DNA from: a secondary endosymbiont of Heteropsylla cubana
GTDB lineage: Bacteria; Pseudomonadota; Gammaproteobacteria; Enterobacterales; Enterobacteriaceae
Assembly: GCF_000287355.1 (NCBI RefSeq)
Contig: NC_018420.1
Span: 930,001-994,000 of the forward strand
Direction: 5' to 3'
DNA: 64,000 nt
Made by a program: the position numbers and the translations under genes. The notes under the pieces were generated by a model, which worked only from the letters and a program-made list of their open reading frames with translations, was not told where the DNA came from and did no database searches. Positions 10,807 through 22,521 of this stretch are shown here, piece by piece. Each line of letters starts with the position of its first letter. Position 1 is the first letter of the stretch.

Positions 10807-12843
10807 ATGAGTAATCCATTACTAACATCTTTTCTCTTACCTCCCTTTTCTAGCATTCGTCCGGAGCACGTCGTCCCAGCAGTGAAAACGTCTTTAAAAA
10901 ATTGCCAGGATAATGTTACAAGTGTTATAGCACAACCGGGTTCTTTTACCTGGAACAGTCTCTGCCAGCCATTAGCGGATATAGATAATAATTTTCATCG
11001 GATTTGGTCAACTATCTCTCATTTAAATTCGGTTAAACATAGCAGAGAATTGCGTGAATCCTACAAAGAAAGCCTATTTTTATTATCTGAATATAGCACT
11101 TGGATAGGACAACATTATGAGTTGTACCAAGCTTATCGCCAATTGCGTAATAGTTATCACTACATAACGCTGACGATATCGCAAAAAAAATCCATAGATA
11201 ATACCTTGCGAGATTTTTTATTATCGGGCATTGATCTACCTACAATACAAAAACAACGTTATGGAGAAATTGTTTCTCGATTATCTGAACTTAGTTCAAT
11301 CTATAGCAATAATGTATTAGATGCTACGATGGGTTGGAGTAAACTCATAACAAACAAAAAAACGCTAGCTGGCATACCTGAAAGTGCTTTATCGATTGCA
11401 CGCGCTCAAGCAGATACTCACAAATTAGAAGGTTGGTTATTAACACTCGACATTCCAAGCTATTTACCGGTTATCACTTATTGCGATAACGCCAATCTGC
11501 GTGAAGAGTGTTATCGCGCTTATAACACCCTAGCTTCTGACTGTGGTCCTAATGGAGGAAAATGGGATAATGGTCCTATTATGTCTGATATTCTGAATAT
11601 GCGTCATGAATTAGCTCAATTATTAGGATTTAAAAATTATGCTGAAAAATCTTTAGTAAATAAAATGGCGAAAGATCCAAAACAAGTACTATGCTTTTTA
11701 AATGATTTAGCTAGTCGAGTAAAGCCTAAGGGAAAAGAAGAGTTAGAACAATTGAAAACTTTTATAAAAACTAACTTTGATCTTGACACCTTAAACCCAT
11801 GGGATGTTCCTTATTATAGCGAAAAACAAAAACAATACTTATTTTCAATAAATGATGAACAACTTCGCCCTTACTTTCCTCAAACTAAAGTCATTAACGG
11901 GTTGTTTGAGATTGTCAATCGCATCTACGGTATTACCGTTAAAAAGCGTATTAATGTAGACATCTGGGATCCCCATGTTACCTTTTTCGATGTATATGAT
12001 CATCTAAATGAAATTCGTGGTAGTTTTTATTTGGATTTATATACCCGAAATAATAAGCGTGGTGGTGCTTGGATGGACGAATGTGTTAGTATGATTCGCA
12101 AAGGAAATGGAGAACTTCAGAAACCGGTCGCCTATCTTACTTGTAATTTCAACCGCCCGATAAGTGGCAACCCGACCTTATTTACCCATAAGGAAATTAT
12201 TACACTTTTTCATGAATTTGGTCACGTATTGCATCACATACTAACTTGTATTGAAACCCCTGGGGTATCCGGTATTAACGGCGTTCCTTGGGATGCTGTA
12301 GAGTTACCTAGTCAATTTATGGAAAATTATTGCTGGCAACCTGAAGCTCTAACATTGATTTCCAGCCATTATGAAACAGAAGAACCTATACCTAAAAATA
12401 TATTAAATAAATTGCTTGCAGCAAAACACTATCAAACAGCGTTTTTTCTTCTTCGTCAACTTGAATGTGCGCTATTAGACTTCCGCCTACATTCTGAATA
12501 CCAATCTGGCCAAAATGTACGTTTGTTTGAATTGTGGGAACAAGTAAAAACACAGGTAGGAATTTTTCCAACAGTAACATGGGGGAGATTTCCCAATACT
12601 TTTACCCATATTTTTTCAGGTGGATATGCCGCTGGATATTACAGTTATCTATGGGCCGAAGTTCTATCTGCAGATATTTGGTCACGGTTCTTGGAAGAAG
12701 GTATTTTTAATCGAAATACTGGAAAAGCATTTCTCGACATATTTCTTTCTCAAGGTGGATCTGAAGATCCAATGGTGTTGTTTTCTCGTTTTCGAGGACG
12801 TGAGCCACGAATAGATTCTATGCTTAAACATTATGGGTTTTAA
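10807..12843 (+). CDS. prlC: Oligopeptidase A (M3 zinc metallopeptidase)
   Basis: 678 aa (E. coli PrlC 680). Cytoplasmic zinc peptidase that degrades short peptides, including cleaved signal peptides. The catalytic zinc site HEFGH is at residues 469-473, with the downstream glutamate ligand region ELPSQFMENYCW intact. The N-terminal opening (SNPLLTSFLLPPFSSIRPEHVVPA) and the helical C-terminal lid (SHIFSGGYAAGYYSYLWAEV) match throughout. The ATG has AGGA 8 nt upstream. It stands alone with more than 1 kb of empty sequence on each side; the enterobacterial partner rsmJ is not seen downstream. Heat-shock control is known for E. coli prlC, but I cannot see a sigma-32 promoter here. Confidence 0.97.
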   Translation: MSNPLLTSFLLPPFSSIRPEHVVPAVKTSLKNCQDNVTSVIAQPGSFTWNSLCQPLADIDNNFHRIWSTISHLNSVKHSRELRESYKESLFLLSEYSTWIGQHYELYQAYRQLRNSYHYITLTISQKKSIDNTLRDFLLSGIDLPTIQKQRYGEIVSRLSELSSIYSNNVLDATMGWSKLITNKKTLAGIPESALSIARAQADTHKLEGWLLTLDIPSYLPVITYCDNANLREECYRAYNTLASDCGPNGGKWDNGPIMSDILNMRHELAQLLGFKNYAEKSLVNKMAKDPKQVLCFLNDLASRVKPKGKEELEQLKTFIKTNFDLDTLNPWDVPYYSEKQKQYLFSINDEQLRPYFPQTKVINGLFEIVNRIYGITVKKRINVDIWDPHVTFFDVYDHLNEIRGSFYLDLYTRNNKRGGAWMDECVSMIRKGNGELQKPVAYLTCNFNRPISGNPTLFTHKEIITLFHEFGHVLHHILTCIETPGVSGINGVPWDAVELPSQFMENYCWQPEALTLISSHYETEEPIPKNILNKLLAAKHYQTAFFLLRQLECALLDFRLHSEYQSGQNVRLFELWEQVKTQVGIFPTVTWGRFPNTFTHIFSGGYAAGYYSYLWAEVLSADIWSRFLEEGIFNRNTGKAFLDIFLSQGGSEDPMVLFSRFRGREPRIDSMLKHYGF

Positions 12844-13885
12844 ATATATAAAGCAATAAAATAGGAGTTTTACATCTCGAGCATTGATTTCCATAAAATC
12901 CTAAATTTTATTGAAAATAGTGAGATTAAAATAAGGAAGAATGCATTTTATTGTTCAAGAGACAATAAATTGTCTTCCTTAAAATATTTTTATATAATAA
13001 AATATATTCATATATATAATAATATAATTATTAATAAATTTTATCATAATTATGATATTATTCATTAAATTCTGACAATAAATAACAAGTATTTTTTTCT
13101 CTATATTGTCATTGATTTTGAAAAATTGAGCATTGTTCTTATTAATATCAGATGGATAATTGATATAAAGAAAAAATTTTTTATTCTCAATAATATTTAT
13201 ATATTTTATATATTCCACCTAATATGATGTATTTCGATTAATAAAGTTACGTGTAATCAATACAAATAAAACGTTAGTTTAGATCGCATTATTGATTACA
13301 TAGTCTTTACTTATATCTCAATTTATACTACAAACTTCTACGGTATAATCTATCATATATTTTGATATAAAATTTTAAAATCTACCCATATAACGCCACG
13401 ATGTATAATCCTAATATGGATAGATCATTTTCATGGAAAACAAACTGTTTTATACAATAATTATTTAGTAGTAATTTTAATTTAATTTTCTAAATTAGAT
13501 AATATTTCTTACAAAATTATCTTAAATATAAAAAAATACTAAATATGTGCTATATAATAAGATATACTAAAATATGTATCTAAATTAACTAAAAAAATTA
13601 CAACCTCGTTTAAGTGTTTTTTTAGTTTATATAATTATATAATATTTTCCTGCTAATCTAGTTTTATGATTAAAAACATAGAATTACTTAAAATATATGT
13701 TATAAATAGACTAAGTTCTTATTTTAATTTTTATATGAGCTCCTAGCTCTTGAAGTGACGATTAGATTATGAATATATGTATTCACTTATAAATGCAACT
13801 TATAAAAAAAGCTACTGGGTAGTAAAAAAAGCATAATAATTGCTCAATAATACTACGTTGATCTATCCTAAACCCGTTAATACTA
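12844..13885. other. Gene-free AT-rich region between prlC and udk
   Basis: No gene recognised. A minus-strand open frame at 12979-13218 is low-complexity Ile/Asn/Lys sequence. It contains a perfect 16-bp palindrome, TATCATAATTATGATA, at 13042-13057. Confidence 0.45.
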
Positions 13886-13887
13886 GC

Positions 13888-13914
13888 TTGTAATTATCCT
13901 GACCTCCCTATAAT
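13888..13914 (+). promoter_or_regulatory. Possible udk promoter
   Basis: A perfect -10 box TATAAT at 13909-13914 lies 64 nt before the udk ATG, with TTGTAA at 13888-13893 as a -35 candidate. The 15-nt spacer is short. In such AT-rich DNA TATAAT is common, so this is only suggestive. Confidence 0.3.
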
Positions 13915-13977
13915 TGCTTCCTAAATTACAGCTTCATCGTAGAGGCATACTTAGGATATTATTAGGCCTTTGATTGT

Positions 13978-14619
13978 ATGAGTGACAAGCCTCACCAGTG
14001 CGTTATTATAGCTATTGCCGGCGCATCTGCTTCAGGAAAAAGTCTTATTGCTAGTACGTTGTATCGAGAATTATATGATCAAGTTGGCGATGAGCATATT
14101 GGTATTATCCCAGAAGATAGCTATTATAAAGATCAAAGCGAAATGACTATCACTGAACGGATCAAGACTAATTATGATCACCCGAGTGCCATGGACCATA
14201 GTTTACTTTTTCAACATATTCAAATGCTGAAGTCCGGTTTACCAATTCAAATGCCGGTTTATAGCTATGTGGAACATACTCGTCGTCCTGAAACCTATCA
14301 GCTTCGACCAAAAAAAGTTATTATTATAGAAGGCATTTTGTTGCTTACCGATTTACGTCTTCGCCAAGAAATGCATTTCTCAATATTTGTTGATACACCG
14401 TTAGATATTTGCTTAATGCGACGTATAAAGCGAGACGTTAATGAACGTGGTCGTTCAATGGATTCTGTGATAGAGCAATACAAGAGGACGGTTCGCCCTA
14501 TGTTTTTACAGTTTATTGAACCATCAAAACAGTATGCCGACATTATCGTCCCTCGTGGGGGTAAAAATCGAATTGCTATCGATATTTTAAAAGCTAAAAT
14601 CAGTCAATTTTTTGAATAA
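13978..14619 (+). CDS. udk: Uridine/cytidine kinase
   Basis: 213 aa, the same length as E. coli Udk. Phosphorylates uridine and cytidine to UMP and CMP with GTP/ATP, in pyrimidine salvage. Walker A GASASGKS is at residues 14-21. The substrate loop ([22 protein letters not shown]) and the lid region ([17 protein letters not shown]) are intact, and the C-terminus [20 protein letters not shown] is nearly identical to E. coli. The downstream neighbour in enterobacteria, dcd, is absent; an intrinsic-terminator-like hairpin lies 99 nt after the stop. Keeping salvage suggests use of host nucleosides, which is inference. Confidence 0.97.
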   Translation: MSDKPHQCVIIAIAGASASGKSLIASTLYRELYDQVGDEHIGIIPEDSYYKDQSEMTITERIKTNYDHPSAMDHSLLFQHIQMLKSGLPIQMPVYSYVEHTRRPETYQLRPKKVIIIEGILLLTDLRLRQEMHFSIFVDTPLDICLMRRIKRDVNERGRSMDSVIEQYKRTVRPMFLQFIEPSKQYADIIVPRGGKNRIAIDILKAKISQFFE

Positions 14620-14718
14620 TCGTTATCTAATAATATAAATAAACCAAATTAGGATCACACCATGATTAAAGCTTAGCTTATATTAAATATTATCTTATTA
14701 ACTAATTAATATATTTAT

Positions 14719-14756
14719 ATGGCGTTTAATAAACGCTATGTATCTTTATTTTTTAA
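14719..14756 (+). terminator. Probable udk terminator
   Basis: ATGGCGTTT, loop AAT, AAACGCTAT (14719-14739; one G-U pair) is followed by a T-rich run (14741-14756). It lies about 100 nt after the udk stop. Confidence 0.55.
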
Positions 14757-15221
14757 TCAAATAACTACCCTCTAAGACACTTTATTAAATTAACTTGATT
14801 TCATAATGCTCATCATAGTTAATAACTAAACTCCAACGTATTTAAATAAACTGTTATACAAATATTAATCTATTTAAAGATTTTTTTAGTTAAGTTTATA
14901 ATCATAAGAAATTTATTTAATCAAATTGAATACGATGTAACTTATTTTATAGTTCTATTCCATAAAAATTTTATTTTTTTTGAATAGATTACTTATTATC
15001 ATCTACTTTAAATTACATTTTTTTAAAATTTATTTATTTTACATAAACTATTCATTAGTTTTAATCATAAAACATTTATAATTGATAATAGTAGTTTTAC
15101 TTTACCCCCCTAGAAAGTTATAAAAAATTTTACTTAACAATAATGTTTGTTAACAAAATATTTTTTTATAATAATTATTTATTATACTATTTTTATAACT
15201 ATTTTTAGCTGGAATTTACAT
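14757..15221. other. Gene-free AT-rich region before rep
   Basis: No gene recognised; extremely AT-rich. An in-frame upstream extension of rep from 15147 is low complexity and not homologous to Rep. Confidence 0.5.
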
Positions 15222-17252
15222 ATGTGCCTTAATTTAAGCCAACAAGAAGCTATCAAATGCGTAAATAGACCCTGCCTAATATTAGCTGGTGCCGGATCTG
15301 GAAAAACTAAGGTTATTATTAATAAAATTAGTTATCTAATCCGAAAATGCGGATATGAAGCTCAACACATAGCGGCACTAACTTTTACCAATAAAGCCTC
15401 TAATGAAATGAAATTACGATTAGCTAAAGAGCTCGGTTCTCTAAAAACACGCAAACTAACTGTCTCTACATTTCACATGCTAGGACTTACTATTATAAAA
15501 AAGGAATATCAAACCTTAGGAATAAATTCTAAATTTTCTCTTTTTGATGCACAAGATCAAAAATCTCTTTTAAACAGTCTTTCCGAGCAGTGGTTTAAGG
15601 GAAACAAAGAATTGATTCAATCACTTATGTTGTCTATTTCTAATTGGAAAAACGATCTATTATCGCCTGAACAAGCAAACAACTCAGCGATTTCTCAACA
15701 TGAAAAATTGTTTGCTCATTGTTATGCTCTTTATCAAAATTATCTTAGATCTTGTAATATCCTTGATTTCGATGATTTAATTTTACGCCCAATACAGCTA
15801 TTAAAACGAAATAAAGAAGTTCGTAAACGATGGGAAGAAAAAATTAACTATTTGCTAATAGATGAGTATCAAGATACAAATCCTAGTCAATATGAACTAA
15901 TAAAGCTATTAGTAGGATCTAAGGGTTGTTTTACTGTAGTTGGTGATGACGATCAATCCATTTATTCCTGGAGAGGCGCTCGTCCAAAAAATCTAGAATT
16001 ATTACAACAAGATTTTCAAACACTTCAAGTGATTAAATTAGAGCAAAATTATCGTTCCACTAAGCGAATCTTAAACGCTGCCAACATTCTTATTTCTAAT
16101 AATCCCCATTTTTTAAAAAAACGTCTTTTCTCTTTATCAAACTATGGCGACATTTTAAAAGTCATCGATGCAAGTAATGAAGAAGATGAGGCAGAAAAAG
16201 TTATAAAAAAAGTAATTACTCATCACTTTATTAAAAAAACTCGTTATCAAGATTATGCTATTTTATATCGCAGCAACCATCAATCTCGATTATTTGAAAA
16301 GATTTTAATTAAAAATTATATTCCTTATCGTATTAGTGGTGGAACATCATTTTTTTCACGACCAGAGATCAAGGATCTTCTTGCTTATCTTCGTGTGCTA
16401 ATTAATCCTAATGACAATAGCGCCTTTTTGAGAATAGTCAATACACCTAGACGAGAGATAGGCACCGCAACATTAGCTAAATTAGGAAATTGGGCAACAC
16501 AACGCAATAAAAGTCTCTTTTCTGCTAGTTTTGATATTGGTCTTGAACAAAAATTAAAGGGCATCAACCTTAAATTTTTAAAAAACTTTACTATATGGTT
16601 GCAAAAAATAGCCAAACAAGCTGAGATTAGACCAATAGAAGCGCTGCATGAACTTATTATAGACATTGACTATAAAAATTGGCTTTATGAAGTATCTACA
16701 ACATCGCAATCAGCGGACATACGAATTAAAAATGTCAACCAACTATGTACTTGGGTCACTGAAATGCTAACTGGATCTGAATTACAGGAAGCAATGACAT
16801 TAGATCAAATTATCACTCAATTTACTTTACGTGATATTATGGAAAATAACAATGATTGCGATGAGGAACGCGATCAGGTTAAATTAATGACTTTGCATGC
16901 GTCTAAAGGACTTGAGTTTCCGTATGTTTTTTTAGTCGGAATGGAAGAGGGTTTATTACCACATCACAATAGTATTTCTGATAATAACATTGAAGAGGAA
17001 AGGCGCCTTACTTATGTCGGTATTACTCGTGCACAAAAAGAATTAACTTTTACTCTATGCCGGGAACGATGTCATTATGGGAAAATTGTAAAACAAACAC
17101 CAAGTCGATTTCTCTTTGAATTACCTAAAGAAGATATAGAATGGAGAGCAACATACAAATCGATGAGTGACGAAATGCGTATCACTCAAGCTCACAAACA
17201 TTTATCTACAATTCGAGATCAGCTATCTAAAGCTCGAAATAAAAGTGATTAA
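15222..17252 (+). CDS. rep: Rep, ATP-dependent 3'-5' DNA helicase
   Basis: 676 aa from the ATG at 15222 (E. coli Rep 673). I placed the start here, not at 15147, because MCLNLSQQEAI aligns with E. coli MRLNPGQQQAV. Rep is an accessory replicative helicase that works with DnaB to clear protein roadblocks. All UvrD/Rep-type SF1 motifs are present: GAGSGKT (I), DEYQDTN (II), GDDDQSIYSWRGA (III), QNYRS (IV), MTLHASKGLEF (V) and YVGITRAQKEL (VI). The C-terminal region (SRFLFELPKEDIEW and after) is complete. With Mfd truncated, Rep is one of few enzymes here likely to handle replication-transcription conflicts. No operon partners. Confidence 0.97.
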   Translation: MCLNLSQQEAIKCVNRPCLILAGAGSGKTKVIINKISYLIRKCGYEAQHIAALTFTNKASNEMKLRLAKELGSLKTRKLTVSTFHMLGLTIIKKEYQTLGINSKFSLFDAQDQKSLLNSLSEQWFKGNKELIQSLMLSISNWKNDLLSPEQANNSAISQHEKLFAHCYALYQNYLRSCNILDFDDLILRPIQLLKRNKEVRKRWEEKINYLLIDEYQDTNPSQYELIKLLVGSKGCFTVVGDDDQSIYSWRGARPKNLELLQQDFQTLQVIKLEQNYRSTKRILNAANILISNNPHFLKKRLFSLSNYGDILKVIDASNEEDEAEKVIKKVITHHFIKKTRYQDYAILYRSNHQSRLFEKILIKNYIPYRISGGTSFFSRPEIKDLLAYLRVLINPNDNSAFLRIVNTPRREIGTATLAKLGNWATQRNKSLFSASFDIGLEQKLKGINLKFLKNFTIWLQKIAKQAEIRPIEALHELIIDIDYKNWLYEVSTTSQSADIRIKNVNQLCTWVTEMLTGSELQEAMTLDQIITQFTLRDIMENNNDCDEERDQVKLMTLHASKGLEFPYVFLVGMEEGLLPHHNSISDNNIEEERRLTYVGITRAQKELTFTLCRERCHYGKIVKQTPSRFLFELPKEDIEWRATYKSMSDEMRITQAHKHLSTIRDQLSKARNKSD

Positions 17253-17369
17253 TATTTTTTTCAAACTATCCTCAAATTCTTATATAAGAATAAGTTTTAA
17301 GATAAGGTCTAGTATAGCGTTATTAGATCAGCGTTTAGAAAATTTTTTAAAAAAAACATAATAAAAATT

Positions 17370-17409
17370 ATCAATCTAATTTAATTTTATAAAAGTTAAT
17401 TAGATTGAT
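17370..17409 (+). terminator. Perfect 12-bp inverted repeat after rep
   Basis: ATCAATCTAATT (17370-17381) and AATTAGATTGAT (17398-17409) are perfectly complementary with a 16-nt loop, 118 nt downstream of the rep stop. It is AT-rich and lacks a clean T-run, so it is either a weak terminator or a 3'-end-protecting hairpin. Confidence 0.4.
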
Positions 17410-18281
17410 TATAATAAAATAATTATTTAACTATTTTTATAAAAATATTTTAAGTAGATATGTTTAAAACAACTTAATAAGTAGTCTTTTTTTTGTAAAC
17501 GAAAAATCAATATCCTTATAGAACTACACCACTCACATATACTATTTATTAGTATACTGGTAGTAAGTTCCATATTTATTTTATTCAATTTCAAATAGAT
17601 TATTCTCTTAATATGCATAAAATTTTTAATGATATTGAAAATATTTTGCTCATTAAAAAGCAATAAAACACATAAAGACCACTCTTACTTATAATAAAGT
17701 ATATCTTTACTAAGTAATTAAAGTAACAGGATTATAGATTTATGCATAGAAAAACGATCAATAGACATGACAAGAAAAATGTTCTTTTTCATAGTAAAAA
17801 AAATACCTATCTAAACTTTATATAATCGAAAGTGAAATAAGATATAAATCATTTATTGTTATTTAGATGCTCTTGATCTAATTTACATTTACTGATATTT
17901 AACAGAATATAATAAAAATATTTAGCTAAAAAATCGAAAAACATATTAAAAGTTAATAAAAATTTCTTAAATTAAATAATTTTATTATATAATTATAAAA
18001 TTTTTAATGATTTTAATCGTATTTAAAAATATTAAAAATCAAATGTATATAATATCTTAAATAGTTAACATATTATGTATATAACATACTAAAAAAATTA
18101 TTTTCATGATACAGAAATTATAAATTTTAACAACAATTACTTTTATTCTGAAAAAGAATTATTCTTTTCACACGAAATAACTTTAATTTATTATTACATA
18201 ATATTGTCATTATATATTTTTTATACTAAAATGACCCTATTTTCATTTAAACTAATACAATTGAATCTACGTTTTTTTAGA
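17410..18281. other. Gene-free AT-rich region between rep and rluB (convergent)
   Basis: No gene recognised. A minus-strand open frame at 17427-17663 is low complexity. Rep and rluB converge on this stretch. Confidence 0.45.
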
Positions 18282-19046
18282 TCATTCACTCTCCTGAAGA
18301 GGTAAATTTACTTTTTTTCGTAAATCATTAATGTATGCAAGAGGTAATTCAATCCATGAACCTGGCGATAATCCTTTTGGAAGAATAATATTGCCATAAC
18401 GCACACGAATAAGCCTACTGACTTGCATCCCAACGGCTTCCCAAAGTCTTCTAACTTCACGGTTTCGACCTTCTGTTAAAACAACATTATACCATCGATT
18501 TAATCCATCACCTCCTTGAGGTGTTAAAGTTAAAAAAGCTGCTAGACCATCATTTAATTTTACACCACACGTTAACTGACGTTTTTTATTTTCGTTTATT
18601 TCGCCAAACACACGTACAACATATTCACGCTCAATTGCGTAACTTGGATGCATTAATCGATGAGCTAACTCTCCATTTGTGGTAAATAAAAAGAGTCCAG
18701 AAGTGTTTATATCTAGACGTCCAATCGCTATCCATTTTGCATTCTGGAGAGGAGGTAGACAATTAAACACAGTTTTTCTATTTTTTAGATCATACCTAGT
18801 ACATATTTCACCTGCTGGTTTATGATAAATTAATACTCGACATAGATTTTCTTTCATAGGTCTTATGGTAATCAAACGTTTATCGATGCGAATTAATATT
18901 GTCCTGGTAACATTTAGTCTATCTCCAAGGGTGACAATCTTTCTGTTAACGCTAACTCGACCTTGTTCAATTAGACCTTCTATAGTCCGACGAGATCCAT
19001 ATCCAGCGCGAGCTAAAACTTTTTGAGGTCTTTCGTTTTTCTGCAT
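18282..19046 (-). CDS. rluB: RluB, 23S rRNA pseudouridine-2605 synthase
   Basis: 254 aa; E. coli RluB is 291, and the difference is the basic low-complexity C-terminal tail, missing here. Converts U2605 of 23S rRNA to pseudouridine. The N-terminal S4 RNA-binding domain (QKVLARAGYGSRRTIEGLI) is followed by the RsuA/RluB catalytic domain with the active-site Asp in GRLDINTSGLFLFT, then the conserved ILTEGRNREVRRLWEAVG-type block (here VLTEGRNREVRRL) and VSRLIRVRYG. The close E. coli match favours RluB over RluE/F. In E. coli rluB neighbours btuR-yciK; here yciK is about 9.4 kb away, so the region has been rearranged. Confidence 0.93.
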   Translation of the reverse strand: MQKNERPQKVLARAGYGSRRTIEGLIEQGRVSVNRKIVTLGDRLNVTRTILIRIDKRLITIRPMKENLCRVLIYHKPAGEICTRYDLKNRKTVFNCLPPLQNAKWIAIGRLDINTSGLFLFTTNGELAHRLMHPSYAIEREYVVRVFGEINENKKRQLTCGVKLNDGLAAFLTLTPQGGDGLNRWYNVVLTEGRNREVRRLWEAVGMQVSRLIRVRYGNIILPKGLSPGSWIELPLAYINDLRKKVNLPLQESE

Positions 19047-20213
19047 AATAAACCTTTATATTCATTTATAAACTTTTTAGATCCTTATAAAATTTTTAAA
19101 GAAACATGTTCTTACTCTCATATTTTTGCAATTATTTTGCTCTTTTTAAATTAAATTGAGTTGGTAACGTTTAAATAATTTTTATTATTTTTAATAACGC
19201 CACAATTTTAAGTTCATTTAAATCATTATTGATTATATTTAAAAAGTGAGAATCTTGTTTTATACAAGAATACAACTCCGAAAGGTTGTTACTTTAATTG
19301 CTTAAAAGTGATCATAGCTGACTTTCTTTTCTTTTTTAAATTCTAATCCTTACTGATATAATCATCTTTCATCAAATTCTAAGTGTTTAAATGAACTTAA
19401 TATTATTAATAAATAATCAACTAAATGTTAAAAATATGAACTTATTTATAAGCGGTATAAGGTAATTGAAAAAAACAAAATTAACCTGTTATAGTTATAA
19501 CATATAAAACACTTACCATTTTAGTAGTATTAATATTTAGTATACTAAAATAACTATTTGCGCTATACAATAAAAAAATATTTAACATTATGAATAACTA
19601 AAATGTTAATAATAACAATCTATTCCACAAGATTAAGATACTTATAAAAAATTACACATCCTTAATTTAAGTTTTTAGCGTTAACTTTTCAAACAATTTT
19701 TATTAAAGTTACAAATTTGCATTAAATTTATAATGTTTTTATATAATTAAAAATTAGTTATAAATACAGTCTTTTTATCTATAAAAAGCTATATAATATT
19801 TTTCTATCTTTTCATACAAATCGATTAATTTTTTACTTTATCTTTAATTAATAATATATTATGTACACAAGAATAATATGTTATTATTAATAATTGTTCG
19901 GGTTTTTAGATTAATATCTATCTACGTTGGTTTCTGTAAAGAGAATACATTGCTATTATACTAATGTTTTTAACATAACAGGGAAGAGTTAAGAAATAAA
20001 CATCTTCATTGCTAGCACATTCTACAAAATAAAGTATTTTGTAAACAACAAAATATGAGGATATATGAATTTTTAAAGAAAGAGTATAGTGATTATATCA
20101 TACCCAGTTAATGTTTAAGTAATAATGAATATATTTGTAGTTTATTCATTTACTAATTGGGATAAAAAACTTTAAAGAACAAATTTAATTTGCTAAATTA
20201 TAAGGGGAGAGAA
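19047..20213. other. Gene-free AT-rich region between rluB and slyA (divergent)
   Basis: No gene recognised. It must contain promoters for both flanking genes, but no pair of boxes stands out. slyB, the usual neighbour of slyA, is not seen. Confidence 0.45.
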
Positions 20214-20648
20214 TTGAAATCGCCATTAGGATCAGATTTAGCACGACTTGTTCGAGTATGGCGTGCTTTAATTGATCACCGCTTAAAACCTTTAGAACTT
20301 ACACAAACACATTGGATTACTTTGCACAATATTTGTCAATTGCCACCGGAGCAATCTCAGATTCAATTGGCAAAAGCAATAGGTATCGAACAGCCTTCGT
20401 TAGTTCGTACGCTAGATCAGCTTGAAGAAAAAGGGCTAATCACTCGGCATATTTGTGCAAACGACCGCAGAGCAAAGCGAATAAAACTAACCGAATCTGC
20501 TAAACCTGTTATCAAAGAAGTAAACCATGTTATCGATAGCACTCGAGATGAAATTCTCCATGGTATTAGTCATCAAGAAATTCAGTTACTGAGCGTTATG
20601 ATTTCTAAACTGGAAAAAAACATTTTAGAACTTTATAATAAAGTTTAA
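20214..20648 (+). CDS. slyA: SlyA, MarR-family transcriptional regulator
   Basis: 144 aa from a TTG start at 20214, the same length as E. coli SlyA. AGGGGAGA 6 nt upstream decides this start; an in-frame TTG at 20190 would add eight non-homologous residues. SlyA is a dimeric winged-helix DNA-binding protein that counteracts H-NS silencing and regulates envelope and stress genes. The dimerisation helices ([18 protein letters not shown]), the recognition helix ([22 protein letters not shown]) and the wing ([12 protein letters not shown]) are almost identical to the E. coli and Yersinia proteins. Keeping a global regulator in so reduced a genome is notable. A strong intrinsic terminator follows. 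Confidence 0.95.
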   Translation: MKSPLGSDLARLVRVWRALIDHRLKPLELTQTHWITLHNICQLPPEQSQIQLAKAIGIEQPSLVRTLDQLEEKGLITRHICANDRRAKRIKLTESAKPVIKEVNHVIDSTRDEILHGISHQEIQLLSVMISKLEKNILELYNKV

Positions 20649-20685
20649 TATATTAAACTAATAGGATACTGTATAAAACAAATAT

Positions 20686-20712
20686 CCGGCTATAAAAAGC
20701 CGGTTTTTTTTA
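20686..20712 (+). terminator. Intrinsic terminator of slyA
   Basis: CCGGCT (20686-20691), loop, AGCCGG (20698-20703), then eight or more T. It is the most GC-rich hairpin in the window, 38 nt after the slyA stop, and a textbook rho-independent terminator. Confidence 0.9.
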
Positions 20713-22521
20713 AAACATGTAAATGCTTATTAAAATCTAAAAATAAATATAAGAGCTCAATAAAAAAACTTTTTCTTAAATGAATATATTTTATTATTTT
20801 TTAAGAAAAATCAGCGTTATTTTTTTTGTGAAATCATAAACATTTCAACTAGAATATTAACAAATACTGTACGATAAATCTAATTAATTTTAAAATTTAA
20901 GTTTTAAGTTAAACTCTTACAACTTGCTATTTGATTAAGTTGAAAAACTATTCATCTAAAATATTAGATTCTACAGATATTTATCAAATAGAAGATCTTT
21001 GAAAAATATTATTGAGTATGATTATACTAGCCAATATTCTAACTTTTAACAACGGATTTATGTCTTGATTGTTATATTGTTATTCTTAAATAATATCTTT
21101 GTCAGTTACCCGAATTAGATTTTTACTGTTTATGCCCCCTTATTTAAATGTAACATTTAAGATGACGTCTTTAACGTTCAAAGATAAAACATTTCAGTTT
21201 TTAATACTAATTAAAAATATTTTTTCAGGATTAGCTTAATAAATTAACTGTTATTATGTGAGATTGAAAATAGCTCCTATTAACCGACCTATTCACTAAT
21301 AAAGTATTTATTCTGTCTATTAAAAATGAGATAGATTTATTTTTTTTGTTATTAATCTGAATCAAATAAAATTGCTTAATAGCAAATAAAAATACTTAAT
21401 AGCAGTCAATAAAAATTTAAATTAACATGAAAACTTATATATATTGACTATTAATACTAATTTTAAAAGTTTTGTTTATTTCATATATAAATAATACAAC
21501 CTTTTAATGTTATAAAATATGAAAAATATATTTAGCACCCTAAATACGACTAGATAAGAAAATAACGCGTAAGATTGTTTCTATTGATTTTTTTTCTCTT
21601 AGCTATATTACCATTAACATTTTATTCTTAATACGTTCTAACAACGTAGTAAAGATGTACTCAATATTAACTACCACATTGATTATAAATATAGCGGTTA
21701 ACTGTATATTAATTATTAAAATAATTAAATTACTTATATTATTTTATAACTATTAATATAATACTTATTTAAACTTTTTTCTTTAAAAAATAAAGCGGTT
21801 CTCAATGAATATTGAGATTAATATAACAGTATAAAAATAATAAAATTTATTTTTTTCGAATAATTACTGCTTAAAAACTATTTAAATTTAAAGTCTTATT
21901 AAGAATCAATATATCTGTCTATAACGATATTGTAAAAAAAAACAAGAAACAGTGTCGTAACTCTAAAAGCAACATTTTATAATATATAATTTCTAATCTC
22001 ATTTAAAAAAAAACAGTTTGGTTTAAAAACACTTCTTAAGTTTTTAATAGATCAACTGTAAATTTTCGTTTTCTTGTGAAATATACTCTTAAGCTAAATA
22101 ATGTACTAAATCTTTAATAGATTATATGATATAAAATATATTTGAGTTCCTTCTAAACTCTCATGTGACTTTATTGTTTATAGATAAAATGATCTTAAAA
22201 TATAGAGCATTTGCTTGTAAATTGCATGGTCGCAATAAATTTAATGTTTATTAAATGAAAAGATTCTCAGCAGAGAAGTCTTTATAAAAAAAGACAATGT
22301 AACTTAATTTTCGTAATGTTTATTAATCATTATTATTCATCTAATTATCTATTTACCTTAGCATATTTAACTAAAAAAGCTTCAAAAATAAAAGTGTTAA
22401 AATTTACGCTTTTCAACTAAAAATCTGCTATGCTAAAATATTGATAGTAGTATTCTCTATTATTACTTTTAATTCCCTGTAAGTAACACTATAATATACC
22501 ATTACTGCTTGAGTAGATAAA
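20713..22521. other. Gene-free AT-rich region between slyA and yqjA
   Basis: 1.8 kb with no gene recognised on either strand and no readable relic. Confidence 0.5.

Noticed and set aside
13042-13057. 16-bp palindrome TATCATAATTATGATA as an operator
   Set aside because: Almost entirely A/T and far from any gene start; such palindromes are frequent at this composition.
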